From Flavobacterium sp. (lineage in GTDB: Bacteria; Bacteroidota; Bacteroidia; Flavobacteriales; Flavobacteriaceae): a DNA stretch of 48,900 nucleotides. Of the stretch, positions 36,988-46,554 are shown one piece after another. The notes below the pieces were generated by a model that saw only the letters and a program-made list of their open reading frames with translations, did no database searches and was not told where the DNA came from. The stretch covers positions 1-48,900 of the forward strand of contig NZ_JANXUG010000059.1 of assembly GCF_025352015.1 (NCBI RefSeq), given 5' to 3'. Position numbers and translations under genes: made by a program. Numbering within the stretch: the first letter of the stretch is position 1; each line of letters opens with the position of its first letter.

Positions 36988-39127
36988 AATTAGTTGTTTT
37001 TTGTTTTAAAATCTTAAATGCTTCTTCTTTTATGTCAAGATCTTCTATTTCTTTGGTTGTCATTTTATAAAAATTATAAGCAAAAATCAAATGCGAAATA
37101 AACATTAAGCTTCCGCCAATTGCTCTCCATAGCCAAAAATCAAACATTAAAACAACGCTATCAATAAATGGCTTTTCTTCCATCCACATTAAACCTCTTA
37201 AAGTAGCACCAATAGAAAGTGGAATAGTGTAAAACAACATTCCTATGAACGCTAACCAAAAATGAACTCCGACTAAATGTTGTGGTGGTTCTTTCCCTGT
37301 TAAGCGCGGAATAACAACATAAAATCCGCCCCAGAGCGCAAAAGTTATAATTCCGTAGAAACCTAAATGTGCATGTGCTACTGTAAAATCGGTAAAATGC
37401 CAAATCAAATTTGTAAACTTAAAAGCCTCTGCTGTACCTTGAAGCGATACAATAAAATAATATATTATTGCAATTAAGAAAAAAGGTAAGGTATAACTAG
37501 TGGCAACTTTATTCCATTGCCCTTTAAAAGTCATTGAAAAATTTATTGTTGCAGCCACAACAGGTATTATCATCCCTGCACTTCCTACGATGGCAACAGT
37601 CTGCAACCACCAAGCTATCGGCGCAAAAATAAAATGATGTGTACCAATAATTGTATAAAATAATATTTGTGTCCAAAATGCTAAAATTCCGAGACTGTAA
37701 GCATAAATCGGTCGGTTAAGTTGTTGCGGAATAAAATAATATAACAATCCTAAAGTATATAAAGTGAACCACATCCCTACTCCCGAATGCATAAAATAGC
37801 CTTGAACAATAGTTTCTGAAACGCCATCTTGCCAAAAGGGCAAATAAGCAGTTAATGCCACGATTATTGTAAAGATTATCGCTGAAACTATGTACCAATT
37901 TGCGATATAAATTTCTTTTGTAGTACGTTTTGCGACTGTTAAAATAAAATTTGCGAGCGTTAGTATTAATGCTACTGCAAACAATGCCATTACGGGCCAA
38001 ATGTATTCTCTAAATTCGCCACCGCCATTATTGATACCCGACAGTAAGCAAATGGTTCCAAAAATTACCATAAGATTAGTTAACGCCAAAGCGTACCAAC
38101 CCAATTTAACACTGTAAATTTTAGCATTACTAACTATTGGAACGACATAATATCCTAAACCAATCATTGCGATCGATGCCCAACCCCAAAAAACAATGTT
38201 GGTGTGTACTGGTCGCAATCGTCCAAAACTTAACCAACTTTGATGATCTACATCTGGAGCAACAAATTTAATTCCAAGATACTCACCAATTCCAGTTCCT
38301 ACAACCAACCAAAAGGTGGCGCATCCAAAATACCATAAAATAAGTTTGGAAATATTAGATTCTAAACTGGGCTTTTGAACAGCTTTTTTTTTCAAAGCTG
38401 TGAAATGTACTTGATGCTTGTCGCTAATATTGTGTAAAATTCCAATTTTGTCTTCGGCTTTTTCGGTTCCAGATAGCTCATTATTGGTGAGTTCAAAATC
38501 GAGGGCAACTTTTCTTTTATGAAGCGTTTCTCCTAATTCTGATGGATTTATATTTTCTAAATGATCTGCAAATTGTTTTGCTTCGTCAAATTTTCCCTTG
38601 TTTAAATATTGTTTAATCGTATTATTGGCTTTTACCATCGCATACAAAACTCCTAATAAAACAGGTAGAAGAATTAAAATTACAGTGATTATAATTCCCG
38701 GCTGTGAAAAGAAATTATCTTTTTGCTTTTTAAAATCTTCCGCAAATAATGTACCTGACGTTAAAAGCAAAATAGACAATAATTTTGCTTTACTAGAAGA
38801 GTTTTTTTTAGAAATTGAAGCATTACGATTTTGAAATTTGAGTAATTTTTGAACCTGAACTTTAGTCAAGCTTTTTAAATATTCTGAAAAATGATTTTGA
38901 ATTCCTAGTTTCGTCCATTCATCATTTTCTTCAACTTTATTTTTAAATTTAATGTAGAGGCTGCCTATAAAAATAATTATTGGGATTACTACAACTAAAA
39001 ACACCAGCCACAACGCTAAAGTGTTGGAATTATCACTAATAATATTGGTAGCAACTTGTCCATAACTACTTTTTGAAAACAAAACAGTAATTAAAAAGGT
39101 AAGAATTAATTTTTTGGCTAATTTCAT
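36965..39127 (-). CDS. ccoN: cbb3-type cytochrome oxidase subunit I (CcoN) with long N-terminal extension
   Basis: 720-aa catalytic heme-copper oxidase subunit, reducing O2 to water in the inner membrane. The CcoN core starts near residue 255. It has heme-ligand regions RPVHTNIVFWGW and YFMHSGVGMWF, the CuB His pair in IIGTHHFIFAP, and the two-His segment FTVAHAHLGFYG, with about 12 membrane helices. The first 250 residues are unusual: a signal-peptide-like start (to about 24), a membrane segment at about 37-58, further hydrophobic stretches near 115-130 and 145-165, and a soluble helical stretch with a GKFDEAKQFADHLE segment. Ordinary CcoN lacks such a head. It is the first gene of the oxidase operon. 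Confidence 0.85.
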   Translation of the reverse strand: MKLAKKLILTFLITVLFSKSSYGQVATNIISDNSNTLALWLVFLVVVIPIIIFIGSLYIKFKNKVEENDEWTKLGIQNHFSEYLKSLTKVQVQKLLKFQNRNASISKKNSSSKAKLLSILLLTSGTLFAEDFKKQKDNFFSQPGIIITVILILLPVLLGVLYAMVKANNTIKQYLNKGKFDEAKQFADHLENINPSELGETLHKRKVALDFELTNNELSGTEKAEDKIGILHNISDKHQVHFTALKKKAVQKPSLESNISKLILWYFGCATFWLVVGTGIGEYLGIKFVAPDVDHQSWLSFGRLRPVHTNIVFWGWASIAMIGLGYYVVPIVSNAKIYSVKLGWYALALTNLMVIFGTICLLSGINNGGGEFREYIWPVMALFAVALILTLANFILTVAKRTTKEIYIANWYIVSAIIFTIIVALTAYLPFWQDGVSETIVQGYFMHSGVGMWFTLYTLGLLYYFIPQQLNRPIYAYSLGILAFWTQILFYTIIGTHHFIFAPIAWWLQTVAIVGSAGMIIPVVAATINFSMTFKGQWNKVATSYTLPFFLIAIIYYFIVSLQGTAEAFKFTNLIWHFTDFTVAHAHLGFYGIITFALWGGFYVVIPRLTGKEPPQHLVGVHFWLAFIGMLFYTIPLSIGATLRGLMWMEEKPFIDSVVLMFDFWLWRAIGGSLMFISHLIFAYNFYKMTTKEIEDLDIKEEAFKILKQKTTNYGNEYFQ

Positions 39128-39138
39128 ATTTTACTTAT

Positions 39139-39747
39139 TTATTTAAAACCCTTCTTTGACAATTTGTCTGTAAATCGTTTTGCAACCTACTCTTTCATTT
39201 TTTTTACACCCTTATGATCGATAGTTCCGGTTATACCAGACCATATGATTTTATCAGATTTTATAGAATATATATTGGTTTCAATGGTGTAGGTTTTTGT
39301 GGTTGTGTAATATCCTGGTGATGCATTGTAATTAAATCTGTTACTATAATAGCCACTAAAATTTCTTTAATATTCAGGATAAAAATCAATTTCTGCAGGA
39401 GTGTGAATTTTTTCTTCATTAATATCTATCAACCACATGGAGACGGCAGTATCAAAACCATCTTTTCTAATTTTATCCCAAATTGCTTCTGCATTTTTTC
39501 TGTTAAAATTTGCATTAAAATAATCGTATGACGCAATTTCATTTCCTTTGAGATAACTTATCATCTGATTTTCTGCATTGCGATTGCTGATTTCATCTTT
39601 AAAAAGTGCCACTACCACAACTTTATTAAGCTTTTCTACAGCAATTTCGCTATTTTGATTGCGCTAACTACTCACAATTTTTGTTGAAGCACAAGAGGTC
39701 AAAATAAAACCAAGAATTAATAAATCCAATAATTTTAACTTATTCAT
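39139..39747 (-). pseudogene. Lipoprotein gene with three in-frame stop codons but an intact frame
   Basis: Frame of 203 codons from ATG 39747 to TAA 39139 without any shift. It begins with a lipoprotein signal (LLILGFILTSCAS, lipobox Cys19). TAG at codon 28 (39664-39666), TAA at codon 127 (39367-39369) and TAG at codon 187 (39187-39189) interrupt it. The text between the stops is continuous in style: VVVVALFKDEISNRN, then AVSMWLIDINEEKI, then TTTKTYTIETNIYS and DKIIWSGITGTIDHKGVKKM. This resembles surface lipoproteins of the DUF4136-like kind. It ends 11 bases before ccoN. Probably a pseudogene; no read-through signal is seen. Confidence 0.85.
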
Positions 39748-39899
39748 ATTTAATAATTTATAGACATTACACGTAAGTAAATATCATGATTTAATGCTGC
39801 ACCTTTTTATAAAATGATAAACATAAATTGCATAGTTCACAAACTTTAATAATAGAAAATATTAATATTTATTACTATCTTTTATTTTACTAAAAAAAC

Positions 39900-40334
39900 C
39901 TATTTATTTTTAAGAAAAAATTTTTCTAAATCTAATTCCTCATTAAAATCAGCAATAGTATTATCTTCTAACATAGATATTAAATTTCGTTTTATTTCTT
40001 TAAATTCAAAGTGAACAGGACACGGATTTTTTTCTGAACATAATTTTAAACCAATAATACAATCTTTGTAAATTGAGTCACCATCAACAGCCCTTACTAT
40101 ATCTGCGAGAGAACTTTTCAAATTCCCTTGATTCATATAAAATCCACCATTTGGTCCTTTCACAGAATTTAATAATCTTTTTTTACTTAAATCTTGCAAT
40201 ATTTTTGCGATGAAGTGCGCTGGTGCATCAATACCTTTGGCAATTTCTTTTACACCAACATTACCTTCATCTTTCGATTTTTGTGATACAAATATCATGG
40301 CTTTAATTGCATATTCGCAAGATTTTGAAAACAT
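39900..40334 (-). CDS. Rrf2-family Fe-S transcriptional regulator
   Basis: 144-aa winged-helix repressor of the Rrf2 family (IscR/NsrR/RsrR). The HTH region reads VGVKEIAKGIDAPAHFIAKILQDL, followed by GPNGGFYM as the wing. Three cysteines at 92, 99 and 105 in KDCIIGLKLCSEKNPCPVH match the [2Fe-2S] ligand triad of IscR-type regulators. It could sense Fe-S status, NO or redox state. It lies 150 bases before the broken lipoprotein gene and thus near the oxidase operon, a plausible target. A TATATTTG element lies about 18 bases upstream. Confidence 0.92.
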   Translation of the reverse strand: MFSKSCEYAIKAMIFVSQKSKDEGNVGVKEIAKGIDAPAHFIAKILQDLSKKRLLNSVKGPNGGFYMNQGNLKSSLADIVRAVDGDSIYKDCIIGLKLCSEKNPCPVHFEFKEIKRNLISMLEDNTIADFNEELDLEKFFLKNK

Positions 40335-40351
40335 AGTACATATTTAGAATA

Positions 40352-40359
40352 CAAATATA
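40352..40359 (-). promoter_or_regulatory. Candidate -7 element of the Rrf2 gene
   Basis: TATATTTG on the minus strand fits TAnnTTTG, 17 bases before the ATG. No -33 TTG at the right distance. Confidence 0.35.
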
Positions 40360-40404
40360 AAACTAATATTTAAAAATAAAAAGAGTTTTTTATCTTTTTT
40401 TATT

Positions 40405-40440
40405 TTTAAAAAAAACGCCTCAAATTTCCTTGAGGCGTTT
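40405..40440 (-). terminator. Terminator of the aconitase gene
   Basis: An 11-bp perfect stem, AAACGCCTCAA with TTGAGGCGTTT, six-base loop (40413-40440), then a T-run on the minus strand. It lies 18 bases after the aconitase stop. Confidence 0.9.
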
Positions 40441-40458
40441 ACTATAAATTACATAAAA

Positions 40459-42723
40459 TTATGCTTTACCTGCTGCTATCAAATTCAATGCAGAACCTGC
40501 AACAAACCAACCAATTTGGCTTTCGTTGTATGTATGATTTGCTAAAATGGTATCTTTTGTACCATCACCGTGAACAAATTCCAGTGTCAATGGTTTTCCT
40601 GGCGCAAATTCGGTTAAATCCAAAAAGTTGATGGTATCGTTTTCTTGAATTTTATCGTAATCGCCTTCGTTTGCAAAGGTCAGAGCTAGCATTCCCTGTT
40701 TTTTCAAATTGGTTTCATGAATTCGTGCAAACGATTTTACTAGTACAGCTTTCACACCTAAAAACCTTGGTTCCATGGCAGCGTGTTCTCTTGAAGAACC
40801 TTCACCATAATTTTGATCTCCCACCACAATAGTTGAAACTCCGGCTGCTTTATAAGCTCTTGCCACAACAGGAACTGCAGCATATTCGCCTGTTAATTGG
40901 TTTTTAACTTTATTTGCTTCCTGATTAAAAGCGTTTACAGCACCAATGAGCATGTTATTGGAAATATTATCTAAATGCCCTCGAAAACGCAACCAAGGTC
41001 CAGCCATAGAAATATGATCGGTAGTACATTTCCCGAATGCTTTAATTAATAATTTGGCGCCCGAAATATTTTTACCATCCCAAGCTGCAAAAGGTGCTAA
41101 CAATTGTAATCTGTCGGATGTTTCACTAACCAAAATTTGAACTTGAGAACCATCTGCCGCTGGAGCCTGAAAACCTGCATCGTCTACATCGAAACCTCTT
41201 TTTGGTAATTCATCTCCGTGTGGCGGGTTAAGCTTCACTGGTTCACCGTTATCATTTAATAAGGTATCTGTAATTGGATTAAAAGTTAAATCGCCCGAAA
41301 TTGCGAGAGCTGCCACCATTTCTGGCGATGTGACAAAAGCATGTGTATTTGGATTTCCATCAGCACGTTTAGAGAAATTTCTATTAAACGAATGCACAAT
41401 AGTGTTTTTTTCTTGTTTATCTGCTCCTGCTCTATCCCATTGTCCTATGCATGGACCACAGGCATTTGTAAATACTTTTGTCCCCATTTTTTCAAAAGTG
41501 GTAATGATTCCATCCCTTTCGATTGTATATCTTATTTGTTCGGAACCTGGATTGATTCCAAATTCTGCTTTTGGAGTAATTCCATGTGCCACTGCTTGTT
41601 CCACAATAGACGCAGCACGCGACATATCTTCATAAGACGAATTGGTACATGAACCTATTAATCCCCATTCAATTTTTAAAGGCCAACCATTTTTAACTGC
41701 TGCTTCTTTCATTTTAGAAACAGGTGTCCCTCTATCTGGTGTGAATGGTCCGTTGATATGAGGTTCTAATTCTGATAAATTAATTTCAATTACCTGATCA
41801 AAATATTGATTTGGGTTAGCATAAACTTCGGCATCACCAGTTAAATATTCAGCTATTGTATCGGCAGCATCCACAATATCTTGACGATTAGTTGCCGCTA
41901 AATAGCGTCTCATCGAATCATCGTAACCAAAGGTAGAAGTCGTTGCTCCTATTTCTGCACCCATATTACAAATGGTTCCTTTACCTGTACACGACATATT
42001 GGTTGCGCCTTCTCCAAAATACTCAACGATTGCTCCAGTGCCACCTTTTACGGTAAGAATATCGGCAACTTTAAGGATTACATCTTTTGGTGCCGTCCAA
42101 CCGTTTAATTTTCCTGTCAATTTTACTCCAATAAGTTTTGGAAATTTCAATTCCCATGACATACCCGACATTACATCAACAGCATCTGCACCACCAACAC
42201 CAATTGCTAACATCCCAAGTCCGCCGGCGTTTACTGTGTGCGAATCTGTTCCAATCATCATTCCACCTGGAAATGCATAATTTTCTAAAACGATTTGGTG
42301 TATAATTCCAGAACCAGGTTTCCAAAAACCAATTCCATATTTATTAGAAACAGAAGAAAGAAAATCAAAAACTTCTTTTGATTGTTTGTTCGCAAAGGCT
42401 AAATCGGTGGCTGCACCATCTTTTGCTTGAATTAAGTGATCACAATGAACTGTGGTTGGAACGGCAACTGTTTTTTTTCTGGCGTGCATAAATTGTAATA
42501 ATGCCATTTGGGCGGTTGCATCTTGACAGGCAACTCTATCGGGAGCAAAATCTACATAATCTTTTCCTCGTGAGAAAGCTTGTGAAGGATTTCCTTCCCA
42601 TAAATGTGAATATAAAATCTTTTCAGAAAGTGTTAATGGTCGTCCAACTATTTGTCGAGCTTTATCAACTCTTTCAGCCATAGTAGCATACACTTTTTTA
42701 ATCATTTCAATGTCAAAAGCCAT
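40459..42723 (-). CDS. acnA: Aconitate hydratase
   Basis: Isomerises citrate to isocitrate through aconitate in the TCA cycle. The 754 aa match the mitochondrial-type aconitase. The 4Fe-4S cysteines lie in [11 protein letters not shown] and in [40 protein letters not shown] is the substrate-binding region. The swivel domain appears at the C-terminus ([19 protein letters not shown]). It is monocistronic with its own terminator. A TAAATTTG element lies about 30 bases upstream. An Fe-S regulator (Rrf2) lies downstream on the same strand, but cotranscription is unlikely because of the terminator. Confidence 0.97.
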   Translation of the reverse strand: MAFDIEMIKKVYATMAERVDKARQIVGRPLTLSEKILYSHLWEGNPSQAFSRGKDYVDFAPDRVACQDATAQMALLQFMHARKKTVAVPTTVHCDHLIQAKDGAATDLAFANKQSKEVFDFLSSVSNKYGIGFWKPGSGIIHQIVLENYAFPGGMMIGTDSHTVNAGGLGMLAIGVGGADAVDVMSGMSWELKFPKLIGVKLTGKLNGWTAPKDVILKVADILTVKGGTGAIVEYFGEGATNMSCTGKGTICNMGAEIGATTSTFGYDDSMRRYLAATNRQDIVDAADTIAEYLTGDAEVYANPNQYFDQVIEINLSELEPHINGPFTPDRGTPVSKMKEAAVKNGWPLKIEWGLIGSCTNSSYEDMSRAASIVEQAVAHGITPKAEFGINPGSEQIRYTIERDGIITTFEKMGTKVFTNACGPCIGQWDRAGADKQEKNTIVHSFNRNFSKRADGNPNTHAFVTSPEMVAALAISGDLTFNPITDTLLNDNGEPVKLNPPHGDELPKRGFDVDDAGFQAPAADGSQVQILVSETSDRLQLLAPFAAWDGKNISGAKLLIKAFGKCTTDHISMAGPWLRFRGHLDNISNNMLIGAVNAFNQEANKVKNQLTGEYAAVPVVARAYKAAGVSTIVVGDQNYGEGSSREHAAMEPRFLGVKAVLVKSFARIHETNLKKQGMLALTFANEGDYDKIQENDTINFLDLTEFAPGKPLTLEFVHGDGTKDTILANHTYNESQIGWFVAGSALNLIAAGKA

Positions 42724-42751
42724 AGTATATTGGGTTTATTTGTTTGCTGTG

Positions 42752-42759
42752 CAAATTTA
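42752..42759 (-). promoter_or_regulatory. Candidate -7 element of the aconitase gene
   Basis: TAAATTTG on the minus strand fits TAnnTTTG, 28 bases before the ATG. The -33 TTG is not seen at standard spacing. Confidence 0.4.
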
Positions 42760-42889
42760 CGAAAACGTTGAGCTTTTATAAAAGATTTTAATAAAATATA
42801 TTGATTTGAAGCACTATTTTACGAAATGATAGTTTTTGTTATTGCATTTTTACAAATACTATAAATAAAGCTTTATAAAATGACTATTC

Positions 42890-44002
42890 TTAATTTTTAT
42901 CTCTCAAATCCATCATTGGTTTTTCGTAAAAACGGTAAAAAAGATAGCATATTACAATTGTAGTTGTAAGATAAACTGCGGTTAAGAAATGAAGTTGTAG
43001 CAAAGATGCTTTTTCTTTATCAAAAAAAAACATGAATAATTGCAGCAAAACACTGTAATGAAGCAGATAAATTGAGTAAGAAATTTTGCTAATAAAAACA
43101 ATTGGACGTTTAATGAATGAAATTGACATCTCCAACTGAGAAAAGAAAGGAACAAAAAAGGCAATAGAGAGTGATGCTAAAGGAAGATAAATTACATTCC
43201 AAACATAAGGGCATGTTTCGGGAAGAATTCGTAAATAACCCATTCCGAAATACATGAAAAGCATTATAAAGCTTCCAATTAATACTGATGAGACTTTAAA
43301 TTTCCTCCAATTATTAGAATAATTAATACTAATCCAAGCACATATAACTCCTATGAAAATGGCATCTAACCGATAAATCATCACCGATTTTAAAGAAACA
43401 TTCCACTCCTCTAATGTAGTAGTTTGGTTGTGAAATTGGTAACTAATTTTAAAAAAAACGAATAATGTAGTTAGAAACAAGGTAATAATCAGAAAGAATC
43501 TATTCTTGTTTTTTGGTTTGAAAAAAAGCGAAAATAACAACAGTGAAAATGGCAAAATAAAATAGGCCCATTCTTCAACAGACAAGCTCCATGATTCGGG
43601 AAAGAACGTCGACATTTTGAAAAAACCATTATGTAGAAATACAAAATACAACCCAAAATTTGGCATTGAATAACCCAAACTCATTGTAATTATACTATTG
43701 ATAAGCAGCACCAAATAATAATTGGGTAATGTTCTGAACCATCTTCTTTTGAGAAATCCAAAAGCGATTTTACTAGTGAAATCTTCTTTCAAGTAGATTT
43801 TGTAAAGTATCCTACCGATCAAAAAACCGCTTAACACAAAGAAAAATTCAACACCTAAAAATCCAAAAAGGGCAAATAAATGACGAATTATTCCATCATT
43901 CGGATTATATATCCATAGAATATGTGAACACAGCACCATTGTAATTGCTATGGCCCGCATTAAGTCTAATCCAAAAACCCTGTGTGTTGTATTATTTGTC
44001 AT
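42890..44002 (-). CDS. Acyltransferase-3 (OafA-like) membrane protein
   Basis: 370-aa inner-membrane O-acyltransferase with about ten membrane helices. The N-terminal motif is FGLDLMRAIAITMVLCSH, containing the R-x10-H pair typical of acyltransferase 3 proteins. FLGVEFFFVLSGFLIGRILY follows. ESWSLSVEEWAYFILPF is also conserved. Such enzymes acetylate polysaccharides or lipids on the outer side. It overlaps the previous acyltransferase by 11 bases, so the two are a tandem, translationally linked pair, probably from a duplication. The substrate is unknown. Confidence 0.92.
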   Translation of the reverse strand: MTNNTTHRVFGLDLMRAIAITMVLCSHILWIYNPNDGIIRHLFALFGFLGVEFFFVLSGFLIGRILYKIYLKEDFTSKIAFGFLKRRWFRTLPNYYLVLLINSIITMSLGYSMPNFGLYFVFLHNGFFKMSTFFPESWSLSVEEWAYFILPFSLLLFSLFFKPKNKNRFFLIITLFLTTLFVFFKISYQFHNQTTTLEEWNVSLKSVMIYRLDAIFIGVICAWISINYSNNWRKFKVSSVLIGSFIMLFMYFGMGYLRILPETCPYVWNVIYLPLASLSIAFFVPFFSQLEMSISFIKRPIVFISKISYSIYLLHYSVLLQLFMFFFDKEKASLLQLHFLTAVYLTTTIVICYLFYRFYEKPMMDLRDKN

Positions 44003-45128
44003 TTAGCTTGAAATTTTTAGCTCGATATTCATTGATTGGTTTTTCAAAAAAAGTATACATTAAATAACTCAATCCAACGGTAACTGACAAGTATAGAAGA
44101 GCAAAACCGTTTAATTGCCAAAGATTGAAATTCTTTGTTTCAATAAAATATTTCATTAGAAAAAGCACCAAACTGTAATGCACCAAATAGACGGAATAGG
44201 AAATATTACAAATGAAAGTAATAACTTTTCGAAGTGTTTGCGAAGGCGTTTTCCAGTTTAACAAATAGGGAATAAACATGCATATCATCAAGGATACTAA
44301 TGGCAAACAACAGATATTCCAGAACCAGGAAGCATTATTTAATCTCAATTTGAAAACTACAATGCACAAAATTAAGAGTAAAAATAAAACAACGCCAACC
44401 ACAAAAAATAACTTGCGTTTTGCTACAATAAATTCTTTATAATTATGATTAAAATAGCCAAAAAGAACACCAATCAAAACTGAATCAATCCTGTAAATAA
44501 CAACAGAACGAACTTCAAAACTCCACTGTTTTAAATCTAAATTTGTTGAATATATGTTGTAATATAATTTCAATAAAAATGTGGCGATTATTAATCCAAC
44601 TATAATGTATAAAAACATATAGCGTTTTGAAATTTGCCACACTATTTTTGAGGAAATCAATAACAAGAACACTACAAAAATATAACCGATTTCTTTGACG
44701 GGTAAACTCCACGATTCTGGGAAGAAAGCAGCAATAGGCGTGGCAAAATTTTGAATCAGCAAAAGATATTTCCAAACGGGTGCTATCGAAAATCTAAATA
44801 ACAGAAATACAATTGCTAGTATAAAAACAACCAAATAGTAGCTAGGCAGGACTCGCATTAATCTTCGGGAGACAAACAAAAGCGCATCTTTTAAACTATA
44901 ATTATCATGAAGATATTGTTTGTAAAGAATACCTCCTATTAAAAATCCGCTTAAAACAATGAACAATTCGACACCTAAAAAACCACTAGCATCTTGTAAT
45001 TTACCTAATAAAGCATGTGAATTATAAATCCAGGAGGAATGCGAAAACAGCAGCAAACTTATAGAAAGGGTGCGCAAAAAATCTAAACCAAAAAATCTTT
45101 TTGTACTTATTTGCTTTCTATCATTCAT
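43992..45128 (-). CDS. Acyltransferase-3 (OafA-like) membrane protein, first of a tandem pair
   Basis: 378 aa from ATG 45128 (MNDRKQISTKRFFGLDFLRTL); the longest frame adds seven non-family residues. The family motifs parallel the next gene: RTLSISLLLFSHSSWIYN, FLGVELFIVLSGFLIGGILYK and FPESWSLPVKEIGYIF. About ten membrane helices. It is divergent from the PHM-like gene at 45152, with about 23 bases between starts. The tandem pair presumably modifies a surface glycan or lipid. It differs from its partner over much of the length, so the duplication is not recent. Confidence 0.92.
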   Translation of the reverse strand: MNDRKQISTKRFFGLDFLRTLSISLLLFSHSSWIYNSHALLGKLQDASGFLGVELFIVLSGFLIGGILYKQYLHDNYSLKDALLFVSRRLMRVLPSYYLVVFILAIVFLLFRFSIAPVWKYLLLIQNFATPIAAFFPESWSLPVKEIGYIFVVFLLLISSKIVWQISKRYMFLYIIVGLIIATFLLKLYYNIYSTNLDLKQWSFEVRSVVIYRIDSVLIGVLFGYFNHNYKEFIVAKRKLFFVVGVVLFLLLILCIVVFKLRLNNASWFWNICCLPLVSLMICMFIPYLLNWKTPSQTLRKVITFICNISYSVYLVHYSLVLFLMKYFIETKNFNLWQLNGFALLYLSVTVGLSYLMYTFFEKPINEYRAKNFKLNDK

Positions 45129-45145
45129 ATAAAAATGTAATTTTG
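45111..45145 (+). promoter_or_regulatory. Promoter of the PHM-like gene
   Basis: TTG at 45111 and TAATTTTG at 45138-45145 are separated by 24 bases, one more than the upper normal spacing. The -7 element ends 6 bases before the ATG, so a nearly leaderless message is implied. Confidence 0.45.
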
Positions 45146-45151
45146 ACAATC

Positions 45152-46285
45152 ATGAGAAAATCAAAGATATATAAAATTTTAGGAGTTTTGTTTTTGGTAG
45201 CTTTTATTGGCGCGGGAATTTGGCATTGGCAATTGTCCAACCGTCATAAAGCCATTGTGAAGTCGTTTTTGTTTGAAAAATTAGGCGTTGTAAATCCAAA
45301 TTGGAAAGTCGAAAATAAATTAGAAACCTATAAAATGATTTCGCCTGAATTTTATATTGATGGTATTTACAAGTCGATGGAAGGTCCGAAAGCGTCTAAT
45401 TATGTGCAACTTTCGCAAGATTCGACTTTAATTTGGCTTACAGGTTTTCACGTAAAAGCGATTGATAATAAATCGCTGCAAACAATTTCAAAGGATTTTA
45501 TTTGTCATACGAATATTGATTTTAATGACGTGAATTATTACAGTTCATTACATTTAGAAAATCGAATTGGTAAGCATTATCCACGACTGACATCACTTTC
45601 ACATGGTATGGAAAATTTCAGTTTTCCTAGTGGTTATGGTGTTCCGATGAAAGGAAATGAGTTTTTGTATGTAACCACACAATCTTTAAATCACAATCTT
45701 CTTGATGCAAATTTTTGGATACGGCATGAAGTTGATATCAACTATACAAGAGAGAAAAATTTGAAACCATTGATGAGCCGAACAGCTTTTATCATGCTTT
45801 CTTATAATCAATCTGATCCGTATAAATCACCATTAGATCCAGGAACCAATCAATGTATTCCGGTTGAAACTAAGAATCATACTTATGATGATGGGCACGG
45901 TAATAAACTATCTGGTCATTGGGTAATTCCTGTTGGAAAAAACACGTATAGAAGTTCTGTGAATAATCAACTGGAAATTCAGGATAGTTTGCGTTTGCAT
46001 GCTGCGGCGATTCATGTTCATCCGTTTGCTACTCAAATATCCTTATTTGATAAAACAATAAAGAAGTGTGTTTTTACTAGCAAAATTGTAAATCACAAAG
46101 GGAAAATTGGCTTAACTAGCATTGAACCTTTTTTGTCCGAAGAAGGGATTTGGTTATACAAAAATCACGACTACGAAATTATATTAAACGTAAACAATAC
46201 TACATCCGAAAATCAAGATATGATGGGAAGTATGTTTTTGTTTTTTTATGATAAGGAGTTGGATGGATTGTTGGGGAAGGATTAA
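45152..46285 (+). CDS. Membrane-anchored protein with PHM-like copper-monooxygenase motifs
   Basis: 377 aa from ATG 45152. One N-terminal anchor (ILGVLFLVAFIGAGIWHW) precedes a large extracytoplasmic domain. The C-terminal half has HAAAIHVHPFATQISLFDK and, about 90 residues on, DMMGSMFLFFYDKEL. The His-x-His and Met pattern recalls the second copper site of peptidylglycine/dopamine-type monooxygenases. The N-terminal half has SLSHGMENFSFPSGYGVPM, which might be the first-site counterpart. The match is to motifs seen by eye; an inactive structural relative is equally possible. It is divergent from the tandem acyltransferases and convergent with the toxin gene. Confidence 0.55.
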   Translation: MRKSKIYKILGVLFLVAFIGAGIWHWQLSNRHKAIVKSFLFEKLGVVNPNWKVENKLETYKMISPEFYIDGIYKSMEGPKASNYVQLSQDSTLIWLTGFHVKAIDNKSLQTISKDFICHTNIDFNDVNYYSSLHLENRIGKHYPRLTSLSHGMENFSFPSGYGVPMKGNEFLYVTTQSLNHNLLDANFWIRHEVDINYTREKNLKPLMSRTAFIMLSYNQSDPYKSPLDPGTNQCIPVETKNHTYDDGHGNKLSGHWVIPVGKNTYRSSVNNQLEIQDSLRLHAAAIHVHPFATQISLFDKTIKKCVFTSKIVNHKGKIGLTSIEPFLSEEGIWLYKNHDYEIILNVNNTTSENQDMMGSMFLFFYDKELDGLLGKD

Positions 46286-46554
46286 AACAAATCCGAATGT
46301 GTTCCTGTATCCATAAACAACAATATTAATTCTTGGTCATTTTGTTGCCAAATTAAAAGCCAATTAGGTTTAATATGACACTCCCAACAATTTTTATAAT
46401 TTCCAGAAAGTTTATGTGGTTTATATTGTGAAGGAAGTTTTCCTTTTAAAGCTAATTCATCAATGACAACTTTTAATAAACTTAAATCATAGTTTCTCTT
46501 TTTACAAAGTTTTAAACTTTTTTCAAACCTATTAGTAGTTATAATTTTATACAT
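46282..46554 (-). CDS. yafQ: YafQ-type mRNA interferase toxin
   Basis: 90-aa RelE/ParE-superfamily toxin of the YafQ branch, which cuts mRNA on the ribosome. RFEKSLKLCKKRNYD and LPSQYKPHKLSGNYKNCWECHIKPNW align by eye to E. coli YafQ (KDHPLQGSWKGYRDAHVEPDW). Its His50, His63 and His87 equivalents are kept (KPH, CHI, TGTH), but the Asp67 equivalent is Asn. The end TGTHSDLF is characteristic. The gene overlaps its antitoxin by 8 bases, and its stop overlaps the end of the PHM-like gene by 4 bases. Confidence 0.9.
   Translation of the reverse strand: MYKIITTNRFEKSLKLCKKRNYDLSLLKVVIDELALKGKLPSQYKPHKLSGNYKNCWECHIKPNWLLIWQQNDQELILLFMDTGTHSDLF

Noticed and set aside
39367..39618. Independent 83-aa protein starting at a GTG
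   Set aside because: It is the middle section of the stop-interrupted lipoprotein frame.
41330..41652. Two overlapping plus-strand frames opposite the aconitase gene
   Set aside because: They are shadows of a strongly conserved coding region and have no promoter or family features.
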